From: Granulicella sp. dw_53
GTDB taxonomy: Bacteria; Acidobacteriota; Terriglobia; Terriglobales; Acidobacteriaceae
NCBI RefSeq assembly: GCF_018449545.1
Contig: NZ_JAAVUR010000018.1
Coordinates: 1-64,000, forward strand
Reading direction: 5' to 3'
DNA length: 64,000 nucleotides
Numbering within the stretch: the first letter of the stretch is position 1; the number at the start of each line of letters is the position of its first letter. Below are positions 29,328 to 39,352 of the stretch, in pieces. Under the pieces are notes generated by a model. That model had not been told where the DNA came from. It searched no databases and saw nothing but the letters and a program-made list of their open reading frames with translations. A program made the position numbers and the translations under genes.

Positions 29328-32300
29328 TGTCATCCTTCGCTATCAAGTATCCCTTCTTCATCCTCATGATGTGTCTCGTCGTCATGGTGGTCGGCGTAAC
29401 CACCGTGACGAGTATGCCCGTAGATCTCTTTCCCGAAGTCAATATCCCTGTTGTAGTCGTCGCAACGTTTTACGCAGGTATGCCGCCTCAACAGATCGAA
29501 TCCGATATCACGAACAGTTACGAACGATTCTTCACCTTGGGTAGCGGAATCGACCACATCGAGTCACGTTCTCTGCCGGGAGTCAGCCTCATCAAGATTT
29601 ACTTCCAACCCGGAACCGATGCAAATGCAGCCGTCAGCAATATCTCGAACTTGGCAATGGCGAACCTACGCCGTCTTCCCCCTGGAACCCTGCCGCCTGT
29701 TGTACTCAAGTTCGACGCTGCCAATCTTCCGGTCTGCCTCATCACCTTAAAGGGTGAAGGGCTCAATGAAACGCAGCTTAAAGATCTTGCCCAGTTCACA
29801 GTTCGTAATCAAGTTGCCAATGTCCCCGGTGCGTCGGTTCCGCAACCCTATGGCGGCCGGTATCGCCAAATCATGGTGTATGTCGACCCGGTGAAGCTCG
29901 AAGCTCACCAGATGAGCGTCACAGATGTAGTTGACTCTCTCAATAAGTCCAACTTGATTCTTCCAGCCGGTGACGTTCGCATTGGGATGAAAGACTACAA
30001 CATCTATGCGAACAGCCAAGTTCCCGTCGTCGATCAGATCAACGATTTGCCTCTGAAAACAGTCGGTAATGCCTCGGTCATGGTCGCTGACATTGGTCAG
30101 GCAAAAGATGCCGGTCAGCTCCAGACCAACATCGTTCGAGTTGATGGCCAACACTCCGTATACATCCCAGTTCTGAAACAAGGCGGCAACTCGAACACGA
30201 TCACCATCGTCAATGGCGTTAAAAAAGCAGTTGGAAACCTGCTGGATATTCCTTCGGTATTGAAGACGAGCGTCGTCTTCGACCAGTCGATCTTCGTGAA
30301 AATTGCAGTCAAAAACGTCATCAACGAGGGAACCATAGGGCTTTGTCTAACGGCGTTGATGATCCTGCTCTTTCTGGGCAATATTCGCGCGACGGTTGCA
30401 GTGCTCATCTCCATCCCGATCTCCTGCCTGGCTACATTTTTAGGACTAAACCTAGGGGGGAGCTCGATTAACACGATGGTTTTGGGAGGTTTGGCCCTCG
30501 CTCTCTCTCGTCTCATCGATAACTCCGTCGTTGTGCTTGAAAACATCTTTCGTCATATGGAGATGGGTGAGTCTCCAGCAGAGGCCGCCGTCAAGGGAGG
30601 TAAGGAAGTACAACTGGCGGTGCTTGCAGCCACGTTCAGTACCTCTATTGTCTTCTTTCCTGTCATTCTGCTTGTTGGAGTTAGCAAGTATTTGTTTACA
30701 GCACTCGCACTCGCTGTGGTGCTTGCGCTCTTCTCATCCTATGTCGTCGCAATGACCGTCGTGCCCCTCTTCTGTGCGAAGTTCATCGCGATCGATCCTG
30801 ACCACGGAACGGCCGCAATTGAGAAAGATCTCGATTCGCACGCGCCGAAGAAAGTAAAGGACAACTTCTTTCACGTCATCATCGACAGATTCAATCTGGG
30901 CTTCCACACACTACAGGCAAAGTATGAGAAGGCAATCGCTACATGTCTGGACCGGCCTGTCTTTGTCGTAGTTGTCTTCAGCCTGTTTGTCGTGTGCAGC
31001 TTGGCTCTTTATCCATTCCTCGGCAAAGCGTTCTTCCCTCGTACTGACCCCGGCCAATTCGTCGTTGATGTAAAGCTCCCAGCCGGTACGAGAATCGAGG
31101 TGACAGACGACTACATCGCGAAGATGGAGCAGGACATCCGCAGTGTGGTTTCGCCGGAAGACCTGAATATGATGGTGTCCAACATCGGCATCACCCCTGA
31201 TCTTTCCGCAATCTATACCTCGAACTCGGGAATGCACACCGCGTTTATTCAAGTCAGCTTGAAGGAGGAACACAAAACTGGCAGCTATGCCTATATGCAA
31301 AAGGTCCGCGAAAAGCTGACCAAAGACTTCCCTGATGTCGCCACGTACTTCCAGGCCGGTGGTCTCGTCGATTCGGTGGTCAATCAGGGCAAACCCGCGC
31401 CGATCGATATCCAGATCGGCGGCAACGATCTACATCAGGCGTACGACATCGCCAAGACTACAGCAGCCAAGCTGAAGAAGCTCGGCTCAGTCAACGACGT
31501 GTTGATCCCGCAAGACCTCGATTATCCCGGACTGGAGCTGAACATCAACCGCGTTCAGGCCGGTCTGCTCGGTGTGTCACCTAAGAATATCGTCGATAAC
31601 GTCATCACAGCACTCACCTCAAACGGCGTTATTTCGCCAAGTTTTTGGGTCGATCCAAAGACGGGCAACAGTTACATGTTGACGGTTCAGTACCCTGAGA
31701 ACCTGATCAAAACAATGACCGACTTCAAGCAGATTCCTCTTCGGTCCCCCGACGGGGCAAACACCACCCCACTCCAATCTGTTGCCGATATCAAGCAGAT
31801 CAACACACCAACAGAAGTGGACCATTACCAACTACGACGGGAGTTCGACATCTATGTCATGCCGAAGAAGGAAGATCTCAGTAAGGTAAACCGAGAAGTC
31901 GAGTCAATCGTCGGCCAGATTCAGAAGCCACATGGCGTAACGGTCAAGGTCCGTGGCTCCGTTCGCGATATGGATAGCTCTTTTTCGAGCTTTGGCTTAG
32001 GTCTCATTCTTGCAGCGGTGTTGGTCTACCTGATCCTGATGGCACAGTTCGCGTCTTTCTCCGCTCCGTTCATCATCCTGCTGGCGGTCCCACCTGGACT
32101 GTCAGGAGTGCTGATCTTTCTATTGCTTACCGATACCACCCTTAATGTCATGTCCCTAATGGGAGTCGTGATGATGACCGGTATCGCCGTATCCGACAGC
32201 ATTCTGATTGTTGAGTTCGTTGGAACGTTGCGGCACGAAGGAATGGCTCTGAAGCAGGCTCTATCCGAAGCCTGCAAAGTGCGTTTGCGCCCCATCCTTA

Positions 32301-32500
32301 TGACAACCATGGCCACAATTCTTGGCCTCATCCCCATGGCGCTGGCACTCGAACCTGGGAGCGAGCAATACGCACCCCTGGCACGCGCCATTCTCGGAGG
32401 ATTGTCGGTATCGGGCCTTGTCACTGTATTTCTTGTGCCCACGGTTTATCTGCTCGTCCACCGCAAGGAACAGTACAGCGCCACAGCAGAGGAGATTTAG
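29327..32500 (+). CDS. RND efflux permease (HAE1-like) with unusual proton-relay residues
   Basis: 1057 residues, full length, twelve membrane helices and two periplasmic loops. It starts 'FAIKYPFFILMMCLVVMVVG'. In place of the usual TM4 Asp-Asp it has Asp398-Asn399 ('SRLIDNSVVVLEN'). In TM10 the Lys position is Ser956 followed by Asp957 ('GIAVSDSILIVEF'). The paired Asp-Asp/Lys relay seen in the leftward pump is thus rearranged. The substrate is unknown. It lies between its adaptor (1-bp overlap) and a TolC-type channel gene (2 bp after), a complete export system. Confidence 0.93.
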   Translation: MSSFAIKYPFFILMMCLVVMVVGVTTVTSMPVDLFPEVNIPVVVVATFYAGMPPQQIESDITNSYERFFTLGSGIDHIESRSLPGVSLIKIYFQPGTDANAAVSNISNLAMANLRRLPPGTLPPVVLKFDAANLPVCLITLKGEGLNETQLKDLAQFTVRNQVANVPGASVPQPYGGRYRQIMVYVDPVKLEAHQMSVTDVVDSLNKSNLILPAGDVRIGMKDYNIYANSQVPVVDQINDLPLKTVGNASVMVADIGQAKDAGQLQTNIVRVDGQHSVYIPVLKQGGNSNTITIVNGVKKAVGNLLDIPSVLKTSVVFDQSIFVKIAVKNVINEGTIGLCLTALMILLFLGNIRATVAVLISIPISCLATFLGLNLGGSSINTMVLGGLALALSRLIDNSVVVLENIFRHMEMGESPAEAAVKGGKEVQLAVLAATFSTSIVFFPVILLVGVSKYLFTALALAVVLALFSSYVVAMTVVPLFCAKFIAIDPDHGTAAIEKDLDSHAPKKVKDNFFHVIIDRFNLGFHTLQAKYEKAIATCLDRPVFVVVVFSLFVVCSLALYPFLGKAFFPRTDPGQFVVDVKLPAGTRIEVTDDYIAKMEQDIRSVVSPEDLNMMVSNIGITPDLSAIYTSNSGMHTAFIQVSLKEEHKTGSYAYMQKVREKLTKDFPDVATYFQAGGLVDSVVNQGKPAPIDIQIGGNDLHQAYDIAKTTAAKLKKLGSVNDVLIPQDLDYPGLELNINRVQAGLLGVSPKNIVDNVITALTSNGVISPSFWVDPKTGNSYMLTVQYPENLIKTMTDFKQIPLRSPDGANTTPLQSVADIKQINTPTEVDHYQLRREFDIYVMPKKEDLSKVNREVESIVGQIQKPHGVTVKVRGSVRDMDSSFSSFGLGLILAAVLVYLILMAQFASFSAPFIILLAVPPGLSGVLIFLLLTDTTLNVMSLMGVVMMTGIAVSDSILIVEFVGTLRHEGMALKQALSEACKVRLRPILMTTMATILGLIPMALALEPGSEQYAPLARAILGGLSVSGLVTVFLVPTVYLLVHRKEQYSATAEEI

Positions 32501-32502
32501 CC

Positions 32503-33912
32503 ATGCAAGCGAATCCAATCATCTACAACGCCCTCCTTCCATTTGTTCTGGGAGCTTCGGGACTGCTTGCGCAGAACGCCTCGACAGCTCTCCCAAATGC
32601 ACCAATGACGCAATCAATACTTATCTCATCAGCGCAGACGGGACCGGTCACGAGCTCTCCTGCCCAGGTTAGGACAGAAGAGAATCAAATGCCCCTGACT
32701 CGGCTAGAGGCTGAAAAGCTGGCCCTGGCCAACAATCCTCGCATCCGCATCTCGGCATTGATCGCCCGTGTTCAGCATCAGGCCGCAAGAGAACGCCGAG
32801 CCGATGAACTTCCCAACTTGAGCGGAAACCTGACTGCGGTGGAAGCGAACGACGGAAGCCGCATCTCCAGCGGTTCCTTAACGGCGTCGCGGCTGGTTGA
32901 ACACGCTGGGATGGGAGTCCAACTCAGCCAACTCATCACCGACTTTGGGCACACCCGGAACCTAGTGGCTTCAGCAAAACTACAAGAGAAGGCGCGATTG
33001 GCTGACGCTGAGGCAAGTCGTCTAGATATATTGTTGGCAACCGATCAAGTCTTCTTCGCGGTTATCGAAGCGCAGGACACACTCAAAGTTGCGATGCAGA
33101 CCGTTAACGCCAGACAAGCCCTTGTAGACCAAGTGGGTGCGTTCACCAAAGCAAAGCTGAAGTCAGATCTAGACGAGAGCTTCGCTCGAGTTAATTTGTC
33201 ACAGGCAAAGCTTCTGCAGCTCAATGCACAAAACAACCTTGACGCTGCTAAAGCCGCGTTCAGCGCCGTACTTGGCTACGACAAAGAGATGAACTTTCAA
33301 CTTGTTGACGATTCAGCTTCTCTCCCGACAGTTCCTCCTGATGCCGATGCGCTCATCGCTCAGGCCATACAGAACAGGCCTGACCTCCGATCGTTTAAAT
33401 ATAGCGAACAGGCGGCCCAGAAGTTCAGTAAGGCACAGCACGAACAGTTGCTCCCCACTATTAGTGCTCTCGGCGTAGTTGGTGGAACGCCGGTAGGCTC
33501 TTCGCAGTACATCACGACAAACTGGTACGGTGCCGTGGGGGGCAACGTTAGCATCCCGATCTTCAATGGGTTTCGACTCTCGGCACAGGCCTCTGAAGCC
33601 TCACTTGAATCGAAGGAGGCAACCGAGCAGACCCGTGCTTTGCTAGACCAGGTAGTCCGCGATGTCCGCACTGCATGGCTCAATTCAAATACAGCATTGC
33701 AGCGGGTAACGGTGACGGCGGAGTTGTTGAAAGAGGCAAACACAGCGCTTGATCTGGCTAAGACCCGATACGATCTTGGTCTCAGCTCCATTGTGGAATT
33801 GAGCCAGGCAGAGCTGCAGCAAACAGAAGCAGCGATCGGCAATGCCAATGCGAGATCCCAATACAGCTTGGCCATCTCAACGATCAATTTCCAGACATGC
33901 ATCCAGCCATGA
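32503..33912 (+). CDS. TolC family outer-membrane efflux protein
   Basis: 469 residues with a probable signal peptide (hydrophobic 'ALLPFVLGASGLLAQ'). The two TolC repeats appear as 'RLEAEKLALANNPRIRIS' to 'VSIPIFNGFRLSAQA' and 'LDLAKTRYDLGLSSIVELSQ', with heptad-like coiled-coil stretches. It lacks the NodT lipobox of the other channel in this window. It is the outer-membrane part of the pump encoded just upstream, with only 2 bp between stop and start. A convergent amidohydrolase gene follows. Confidence 0.93.
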   Translation: MQANPIIYNALLPFVLGASGLLAQNASTALPNAPMTQSILISSAQTGPVTSSPAQVRTEENQMPLTRLEAEKLALANNPRIRISALIARVQHQAARERRADELPNLSGNLTAVEANDGSRISSGSLTASRLVEHAGMGVQLSQLITDFGHTRNLVASAKLQEKARLADAEASRLDILLATDQVFFAVIEAQDTLKVAMQTVNARQALVDQVGAFTKAKLKSDLDESFARVNLSQAKLLQLNAQNNLDAAKAAFSAVLGYDKEMNFQLVDDSASLPTVPPDADALIAQAIQNRPDLRSFKYSEQAAQKFSKAQHEQLLPTISALGVVGGTPVGSSQYITTNWYGAVGGNVSIPIFNGFRLSAQASEASLESKEATEQTRALLDQVVRDVRTAWLNSNTALQRVTVTAELLKEANTALDLAKTRYDLGLSSIVELSQAELQQTEAAIGNANARSQYSLAISTINFQTCIQP

Positions 33913-34014
33913 AAGTTCAAATATGCCATCGTTTTTGAAACTATCGGCGGGGGTCGCCCCAGTCACTCGCAAACAATAACTTAGAGCAGCATGAGATCAG
34001 TAAGCCGTCGATCT

Positions 34015-36036
34015 TTATCTTTTGAAGCCTACGGTCTGGGCTAGTCTCTTTGTGTCGTAGAACCGGCCGTTAGTGACTACGGTGGTCACTTTGCGTAGGT
34101 CGCTGATGTTCGCGAGGGGGTTGCCGTCTACGAGGATGAGGTCGGCACGTTTGCCGGGCTCAATAGAGCCTGAGTCTTTTTCGAGGCGCATGGCACGCGC
34201 TGCATTTAGAGTGGCGGTCTGGATGGCTGCTATGGGTGGGATGCCAGCCTGGACGTAAAGCTCAAGTTCGCGGTCGAGGCCGTAGCCGGGGAGGTTGGTG
34301 TCGCTGCCGGCGACAATGGGGATACCGGCTTCATAGAGGGCACGGACGACCTTGCTGTTGGTATCCATGCGCTCGCGGAACTTGGCGCTATCAGCGGCGG
34401 GAACTCCCAGGGCGCGGTATTTGGTGACGAGGGTGTAAGGGGCAGACTTCAGGCCGGGCTCGAAGCTGATGGGGTCGATGTCTTTGGAGTGGCCGGCCAT
34501 CTCACCCCAGGCGTTGGTGGGATCGATGACGGTGTTGTGTTGTTTGAGGAGAGCGATAAGTTTTTTGGAGCGGTCGGACTGGAGGTCGACAGGACCGACG
34601 CCTCCATCCAGGTTCATCGCGCGGATGACGAACTGAAGATGGTTGATCTGGTCCATGAGGTTCTGATTTGGACCGTCGGGTATGGCATCGAAGGCGTTCA
34701 TGGCGGCAGGAACGTGTCCGGTGACGGTCATGCCGCGTTTGTGGGCTTCGTCGGCGATGACCTTGAGGATGTCGGGCTTGATCTGGGTATAGACCTTGAT
34801 CTGCTCGAAGTGGGCGCTGGCGTAGAGGTCGACGGCCTGGATGGCTTCGGCCGGGGTTTCGACGTCAACGCCGCCGAAGGCGAGGGGCCCGCCGCTGTCG
34901 ATGAGGCCGGCGAGCAGCAAACGTGGGCCGAGGGCATGTTGCTTGTCGATGCGGTCGCGAATGGTGGTGAGGAAGCTAAACTCGCCACCGCAGTCGCGGG
35001 CGGTAGTGATGCCGGCGCTGAGGAGGGCCGGACCGAATTCGATGCCGGAGTAGTGGACATGCATCTCCCAGAGGCCGGGGAGGAGCGACTTACCCTCGGC
35101 GTGGATGATGCGGATTCCGGCAGGAATGGGCGTGGAGGCGGCAGTCCCGACGCTGACGATGCGACCATCGCGGATGAGGACGGCTGAGTTTTCCAAGGCG
35201 GGTGCACCGGTACCGTCGATGAGGCGTGCGCCGAGAATAGCGAAGGACCCGATGGCGAGGGGCGGGACCTGGCGGTCGAGATCAGCGAGGTCGAGGACCT
35301 GCTGGCGCACTCCGCTGCGGAGGAGCTCGCTGGCGGCGGAGTCGTACTCGTCGAGAACCTCTTCCTGGGGAAGTCCTCCAGCGAAGGTCATGACGGCTGC
35401 GAGGCGGCCGTGGTCGTTCATCCAGAGGATCTCGCGACCCCAGATGAGGTTCTGGATAGTGTAGCGAGTGAGACGGACAGTGCGTCCATCGATGGTGAAG
35501 GCTTCGTGGCCTACGAGGCGGATCTCAAGAGGCAGGGCTTCGGCGCTGGCGCGAAGGATGGAAAGCCGCGCGGGCTGGTGGTGGAGCTTCCAATAGCGCA
35601 TCATCAGCATCTGGAGTGAGGCGGGCATAGAGGAGAAGCCGACAAAGGCGACAGGGGGCTTCGTCATGGTGCGGTTGAGGCCACCTTCGTGGAGGGTGGC
35701 GGTCTTGCCCTGGATGGTAGTGGATTGAGCGTCCGGGTTTGCCGAAGGCGTGGCGTGCTGCTCAAGCGAGATGGGTTCAAGCTGTGGACCGAGGGCAAGA
35801 GTGGAAGTGCTAGCCCGCTTCATACCGCGGTCGAAGGTAGTGGAGGTGGAGGTGAGGATCCGTTGTTCTTTGGATGTTCCGGGGGCAACCTCCGTGAGGG
35901 TGTAGTCTTCGGTTCCGATGGTGTGGAGAAGAAGGTGGATCTTGTAGGTGCCATGTTCGAGGAGGCGAGGGCCCGGCTGAGCTTGGGCTGCAAGCGGAAA
36001 GGCAACAAGGAGGCAGAGGAGTGCGGATTTTCGCAT
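34015..36036 (-). CDS. Secreted metal-dependent amidohydrolase
   Basis: 673 residues from the ATG at 36036, chosen because the signal peptide 'MRKSALLCLLVAFPLAAQA' begins there; an in-frame ATG at 36129 would add 31 residues of non-signal sequence. The N-terminal ~260 residues are an unassigned beta-rich domain. The C-terminal amidohydrolase domain shows the metal ligands: 'WEMHVHY' (HxH), Lys in 'QIKVYTQI', His in 'VTGHVPA', and Asp in 'AGSDTNLPGYG'. 'ADLILVDGNPLANI' is the usual end. It likely hydrolyses a cyclic amide or a prolidase-type substrate in the periplasm. It is transcribed divergently from ruvX. Confidence 0.9.
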   Translation of the reverse strand: MRKSALLCLLVAFPLAAQAQPGPRLLEHGTYKIHLLLHTIGTEDYTLTEVAPGTSKEQRILTSTSTTFDRGMKRASTSTLALGPQLEPISLEQHATPSANPDAQSTTIQGKTATLHEGGLNRTMTKPPVAFVGFSSMPASLQMLMMRYWKLHHQPARLSILRASAEALPLEIRLVGHEAFTIDGRTVRLTRYTIQNLIWGREILWMNDHGRLAAVMTFAGGLPQEEVLDEYDSAASELLRSGVRQQVLDLADLDRQVPPLAIGSFAILGARLIDGTGAPALENSAVLIRDGRIVSVGTAASTPIPAGIRIIHAEGKSLLPGLWEMHVHYSGIEFGPALLSAGITTARDCGGEFSFLTTIRDRIDKQHALGPRLLLAGLIDSGGPLAFGGVDVETPAEAIQAVDLYASAHFEQIKVYTQIKPDILKVIADEAHKRGMTVTGHVPAAMNAFDAIPDGPNQNLMDQINHLQFVIRAMNLDGGVGPVDLQSDRSKKLIALLKQHNTVIDPTNAWGEMAGHSKDIDPISFEPGLKSAPYTLVTKYRALGVPAADSAKFRERMDTNSKVVRALYEAGIPIVAGSDTNLPGYGLDRELELYVQAGIPPIAAIQTATLNAARAMRLEKDSGSIEPGKRADLILVDGNPLANISDLRKVTTVVTNGRFYDTKRLAQTVGFKR

Positions 36037-36158
36037 GGGTTGAGAGGCCTTTGGGCTGTGTCTCTTTGATCGTAACGGAGATGTGGCTGGCTGATCGAGC
36101 GAATAGATGGATAAGTTAGCTGTGTTCATAGGGCAAGAGCGACGATTAGACTGGGAGT

Positions 36159-36638
36159 ATGGCTATGGGGCGAGTGATGGCGTTGGATATAGGGAAGGTA
36201 CGCGTAGGCGTGGCACTCTCGGATCCGCTGGGCTATACGGCGCAGCCTCTACTGACCTTGTGGCGCAAGAGCCGAGGCGAGGATCTGCGAAGCCTGTTGC
36301 GGCTGATCCGGAAGTATGAGGTGGTGGAGATAGTAGTTGGGAATCCACTGCACATGTCGGGCGACGTGAGTCCTTGGGGTGCGAAGGTCCAGGAATTTGC
36401 CGCGGAGTTGCGGCGACGGAGCGAGCTGCCGGTATGGCTGTGGGACGAACGACTTAGCTCTGTGGCGGCGCACGAGATTCTCGATGAAGCCGGGCATGAC
36501 CGAATGGACCGCAAGCGAGTAATCGACCAAGTTGCGGCAGTGGTAATTCTCCGGGGGTGGATGGAGGCCAGGGAGGACGCCACGGCGCGAATCGCCTTGG
36601 AGCAGCGCGATCTTGAGGCTCGGGAGACGAAGGGATAG
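36159..36638 (+). CDS. ruvX: Putative Holliday junction resolvase RuvX (YqgF)
   Basis: 159 residues, RNase-H fold. Motifs in order: 'VMALDIGKVRVGVALSDPLG' in parts with Asp10, 'EIVVGNPLHMSGD', 'WDERLSSVAA' and 'DRKRVIDQVAAVVIL' with the C-terminal acidic residue. These are the YqgF family signatures. The protein takes part in pre-16S rRNA 5'-end maturation in E. coli, besides the proposed resolvase role. An alternative start at the second Met (MGRVMALD) is possible. It is monocistronic here. Confidence 0.95.
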   Translation: MAMGRVMALDIGKVRVGVALSDPLGYTAQPLLTLWRKSRGEDLRSLLRLIRKYEVVEIVVGNPLHMSGDVSPWGAKVQEFAAELRRRSELPVWLWDERLSSVAAHEILDEAGHDRMDRKRVIDQVAAVVILRGWMEAREDATARIALEQRDLEARETKG

Positions 36639-36778
36639 AGAAGCGATCCCCTATCGCGTGTAAGTCTTGACAACGAAGATCGTCTCCTCGAAGGGGACAA
36701 CAACGGAAGGTTGATGTCATTTCATTTGCGCAATCTTCCTGTGTTAGCCATTTTTATCCCATCTTTCCGTTCGAGTTG

Positions 36779-37423
36779 CTATTCGGAATCAGGGAAGGGC
36801 GATGCAGCTATGACGTCGCAGGCATTGGGAGACTTATAGCCAGGAATGAGACGCTCACAGATGCTAGCGTTCACGGTGCCGTAGGTCGTACCAGGCTTCC
36901 TTGTAAAGCCGGCAAAGTACTCCTGAATGAAGTCTTCCTTGAAGTGTTTTCGAGGATACCGGGCAACGATTTCTTCACGCAACTCTGAAGGAAATTGATC
37001 GAAGCCTTTCCCGAGCACATCAAGACCAACCCCTGAATAGAGGAGGGCGACTTCAGGGTGCATGTACTGAGTGATACCTGGGGTTGTGTGTAGAGCGATA
37101 GCTTCCCAAGCAATTTGCACCTGCTCTTCAGGAACCTTATGTGCAGTGAGGAACTGACGGGCCGCGTTTGCGCCATCAACCTCGAAGCGCTCGTCCGGGC
37201 TGGAGAATTTCTTAATGAGGCCGAAGTCGTGAAATGCGGCCGCGACATAAAGGAGTTCAGGGTCGAAGTGAAGCTTTCGCTGACGGCCCTGCTCAGCCGC
37301 GAACAAATAAACACGGATGGAGTGGTTGAAAAGCAGATCCGTGGAATGCTCACGCAAGAGATCGGTAGCCTCTTTTGCAAGCGACGAATCGGGAATGGCG
37401 AGAGATGCCGAGGGATTTGACAT
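36779..37423 (-). CDS. HD-domain phosphohydrolase-like protein
   Basis: 214 residues. The HD metal site is visible as His in 'LLFNHSIRVYLFA', 'HDFG' in 'VAAAFHDFGLIKKF', and a later His in 'AIALHTTPG'. The arrangement resembles the cyanamide hydratase-like HD group rather than GGDEF-linked HD-GYP proteins. The substrate is unknown. It stands alone in an AT-richer stretch between ruvX and an alpha/beta hydrolase gene. Confidence 0.85.
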   Translation of the reverse strand: MSNPSASLAIPDSSLAKEATDLLREHSTDLLFNHSIRVYLFAAEQGRQRKLHFDPELLYVAAAFHDFGLIKKFSSPDERFEVDGANAARQFLTAHKVPEEQVQIAWEAIALHTTPGITQYMHPEVALLYSGVGLDVLGKGFDQFPSELREEIVARYPRKHFKEDFIQEYFAGFTRKPGTTYGTVNASICERLIPGYKSPNACDVIAASPFPDSE

Positions 37424-37980
37424 AGGTAAATCCTTGGTGTGTCCTTCAGTATTCGAAGGAGTGTAGCCAAACTATTGTTATCCTCTGATTCCGCTAAATA
37501 TGCACCGGACACTAATGTCGCAACGTCAGCCGCAGCCATTCAATGCTGTTTGTTTGGACACTTCTTTTGACTGAATCTGGTCTTGCATTACACGGCTTGA
37601 TCAACATCATAACTCTTCCATTTGCACTCACTCAGGAAGTACCACTCATGTCTTCACATCACGAACTTTAGCTAGGCGAGGATGGGTTGCCGCGATTACG
37701 GACATAGCCGATACCCTCTGAATCCCAAGCAGAAGGATGAATATCTATTATTGAGTTGTATGCAATTGCCAAGAAAGTAGAGCCGTGACATGAAGATTAG
37801 CCAGATCAAACGGCGTCTCAAAGGTCGGAGGAATTGTGTCGCATCTTGGAGAACTTCAGCCTTCCAAGAATTGCACGATAAAGATGTGATATTCGATCTT
37901 TCTGCATATAGAACGTCATACCATCAAGGTCCCGACGTCGATAGCTTAATTACAGTCGTTCAAACAGCGATCTAGAGACA
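37424..37980. other. 557-bp intergenic region
   Basis: AT-richer than the surroundings. A 61-codon open frame at 37790-37975 ends 5 bp before the next gene but has no ribosome site and no recognisable family. The rest holds the divergent promoters of the HD-domain and hydrolase genes; none is clear enough to call. Confidence 0.45.
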
Positions 37981-38691
37981 ATGGCCCACTTTATCTTTTT
38001 GGCTGGTTCCGAACTTCGGGCGCTTTCATGGCAGAATGTGCAAGATGGGCTTGGTGCCCACGGTCATAGTAGCTCGACATTGGACTTAGCGGATTGGTTA
38101 TGGGCTTCAGGATTTACTTCGACGATCGACGCAATCGTCAAAACGATCCCGCCCCGGCCACAGACTATTCTCATCGGTCATTCCCTCGCCGGGATAGTCG
38201 TTCCGTTGCTGGCGAAGAGGCTCGATGCCATATGTGAGATCCACATTGCGTCGCTCACTCGGCGTGCGGGCCAAAGTTTTCTGGACCAGCTACTCTTGGG
38301 TGAAGAAATCTTCGATTCAGCATGGGCGGCTGGATATGAAGTATTGATTCGGTCTGAACACCCGCTAATCACTCATCATTCTTTTCTTCACCACCACCTC
38401 TTCCACGATTGTCCCGCGGGTACTGCGGATCTTTTCTGGAAGAGATCGAATCTGCCCCTCAATACGTTTTATGGTTTTGTGTCTCCCTTGTCAGAGTCCT
38501 TAGAGCGCAGATGCCATTACATCGTTTGTGCTAACGATCGAACAATTCGGCCTGCCTGGCAAAGAGAAGCTGCTCGTTCGTTACCGGGCGCGGATGTGAC
38601 CGAGATAGCCACCGGCCACTGCCCGCATATTGCAAGACCCAATGCGCTAACTGACCAAATTCTCGCCATCACCAAGAAACACATCCCTTGA
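37981..38691 (+). CDS. Alpha/beta hydrolase
   Basis: 236 residues. Opens with 'FIFLAGSELRALSWQNVQDGL' (read in parts), the usual first strand and oxyanion region of the EstA/HNL-like group. The nucleophile elbow is 'LIGHSLAGIV' (GHSLAG), the acid is probably Asp in 'IVCANDRTIRP', and the His in 'ATGHCPHIARP'. All three catalytic elements are present, so it is probably an active esterase-type enzyme. The substrate is unknown. It lies in an accessory-looking segment next to a broken SDR-like fragment. Confidence 0.88.
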   Translation: MAHFIFLAGSELRALSWQNVQDGLGAHGHSSSTLDLADWLWASGFTSTIDAIVKTIPPRPQTILIGHSLAGIVVPLLAKRLDAICEIHIASLTRRAGQSFLDQLLLGEEIFDSAWAAGYEVLIRSEHPLITHHSFLHHHLFHDCPAGTADLFWKRSNLPLNTFYGFVSPLSESLERRCHYIVCANDRTIRPAWQREAARSLPGADVTEIATGHCPHIARPNALTDQILAITKKHIP

Positions 38692-38806
38692 GATATTCAA
38701 GCGTACGGATTACGAGCAAGTGACATCATGGATCCTGAGATATGCGGGGCAATAAATGATGTTGCTGGCGTGAAGCCTAAATCAAGACAGAAAAGAGGAC
38801 AGCAAC

Positions 38807-38985
38807 ATGACACATGCGAAGCCATTTTGATCACAGGGGCAGCCGTTAATATTGGAGCAATTGAGAACATACTGACTCGATTGTTGATAGAAACAGGAAG
38901 GTTTCCTTTCGATCCGAGTCCCCTATGCTGCTACCGTCATGACAAGCCTGCAGCTAAACTTCATCTGCTTCTTTTTTTTTCCTGA
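38807..38985 (+). pseudogene. Truncated, frameshifted SDR-like gene start
   Basis: An ATG with AGAGG upstream begins MTHAK and then a one-base shift is needed to read on as 'AILITGAAVNIG', the typical N-terminus of a short-chain dehydrogenase. Resemblance to SDRs is lost soon after, and the frame closes at 38985. I read it as the 5' remnant of an SDR gene (a one-base deletion near 38822 plus loss of the rest). It is short, so the call is tentative. Confidence 0.35.
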
Positions 38986-39352
38986 AATCCGGTCTGTGGG
39001 TGTTCGGATGCCCACGATGCCCGACGATGCGATAGAACTCGATTTTTATAGACGTGCGAAGAGCAGCTTCTATTAGCAAGAGCAATGGTTGGTCGTGTCA
39101 CGATACATTTCAGGACCACACAGTTGTGCACAAATCGAAAGTCGGCCAAAGCTGCACATAACCGCCTAAGAATTCCACTTGTCTCAAAATACCCCCAATC
39201 GTCCTTTCGGGTACCCCCAAAACTATCCCCAAAATCCTGAGATTCGGTGACAGCACATGAGACAACATGAAAGCAATTACCGTGTGTTTTGGTAATTACT
39301 CCCCGTTGTTCTGGGGTGAAAGTGTTTATTTTCAGGGTGTTTTGTAAGTGGT
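38986..39352. other. Non-coding stretch downstream of tRNA-Gln
   Basis: No gene is supported. It holds three spaced copies of a short (A)CCCCCAA-like motif at about 39191-39198, 39213-39220 and 39226-39234, and an inverted repeat AATTACC/GGTAATT at 39275-39297. It lies at the 3' end of the tRNA gene, a usual place for integrated elements, but no integrase is present. Confidence 0.4.

Noticed and set aside
37790-37975. A 61-codon frame just before the alpha/beta hydrolase gene
   Set aside because: No ribosome site and no recognised family; kept only as a note in the intergenic entry.
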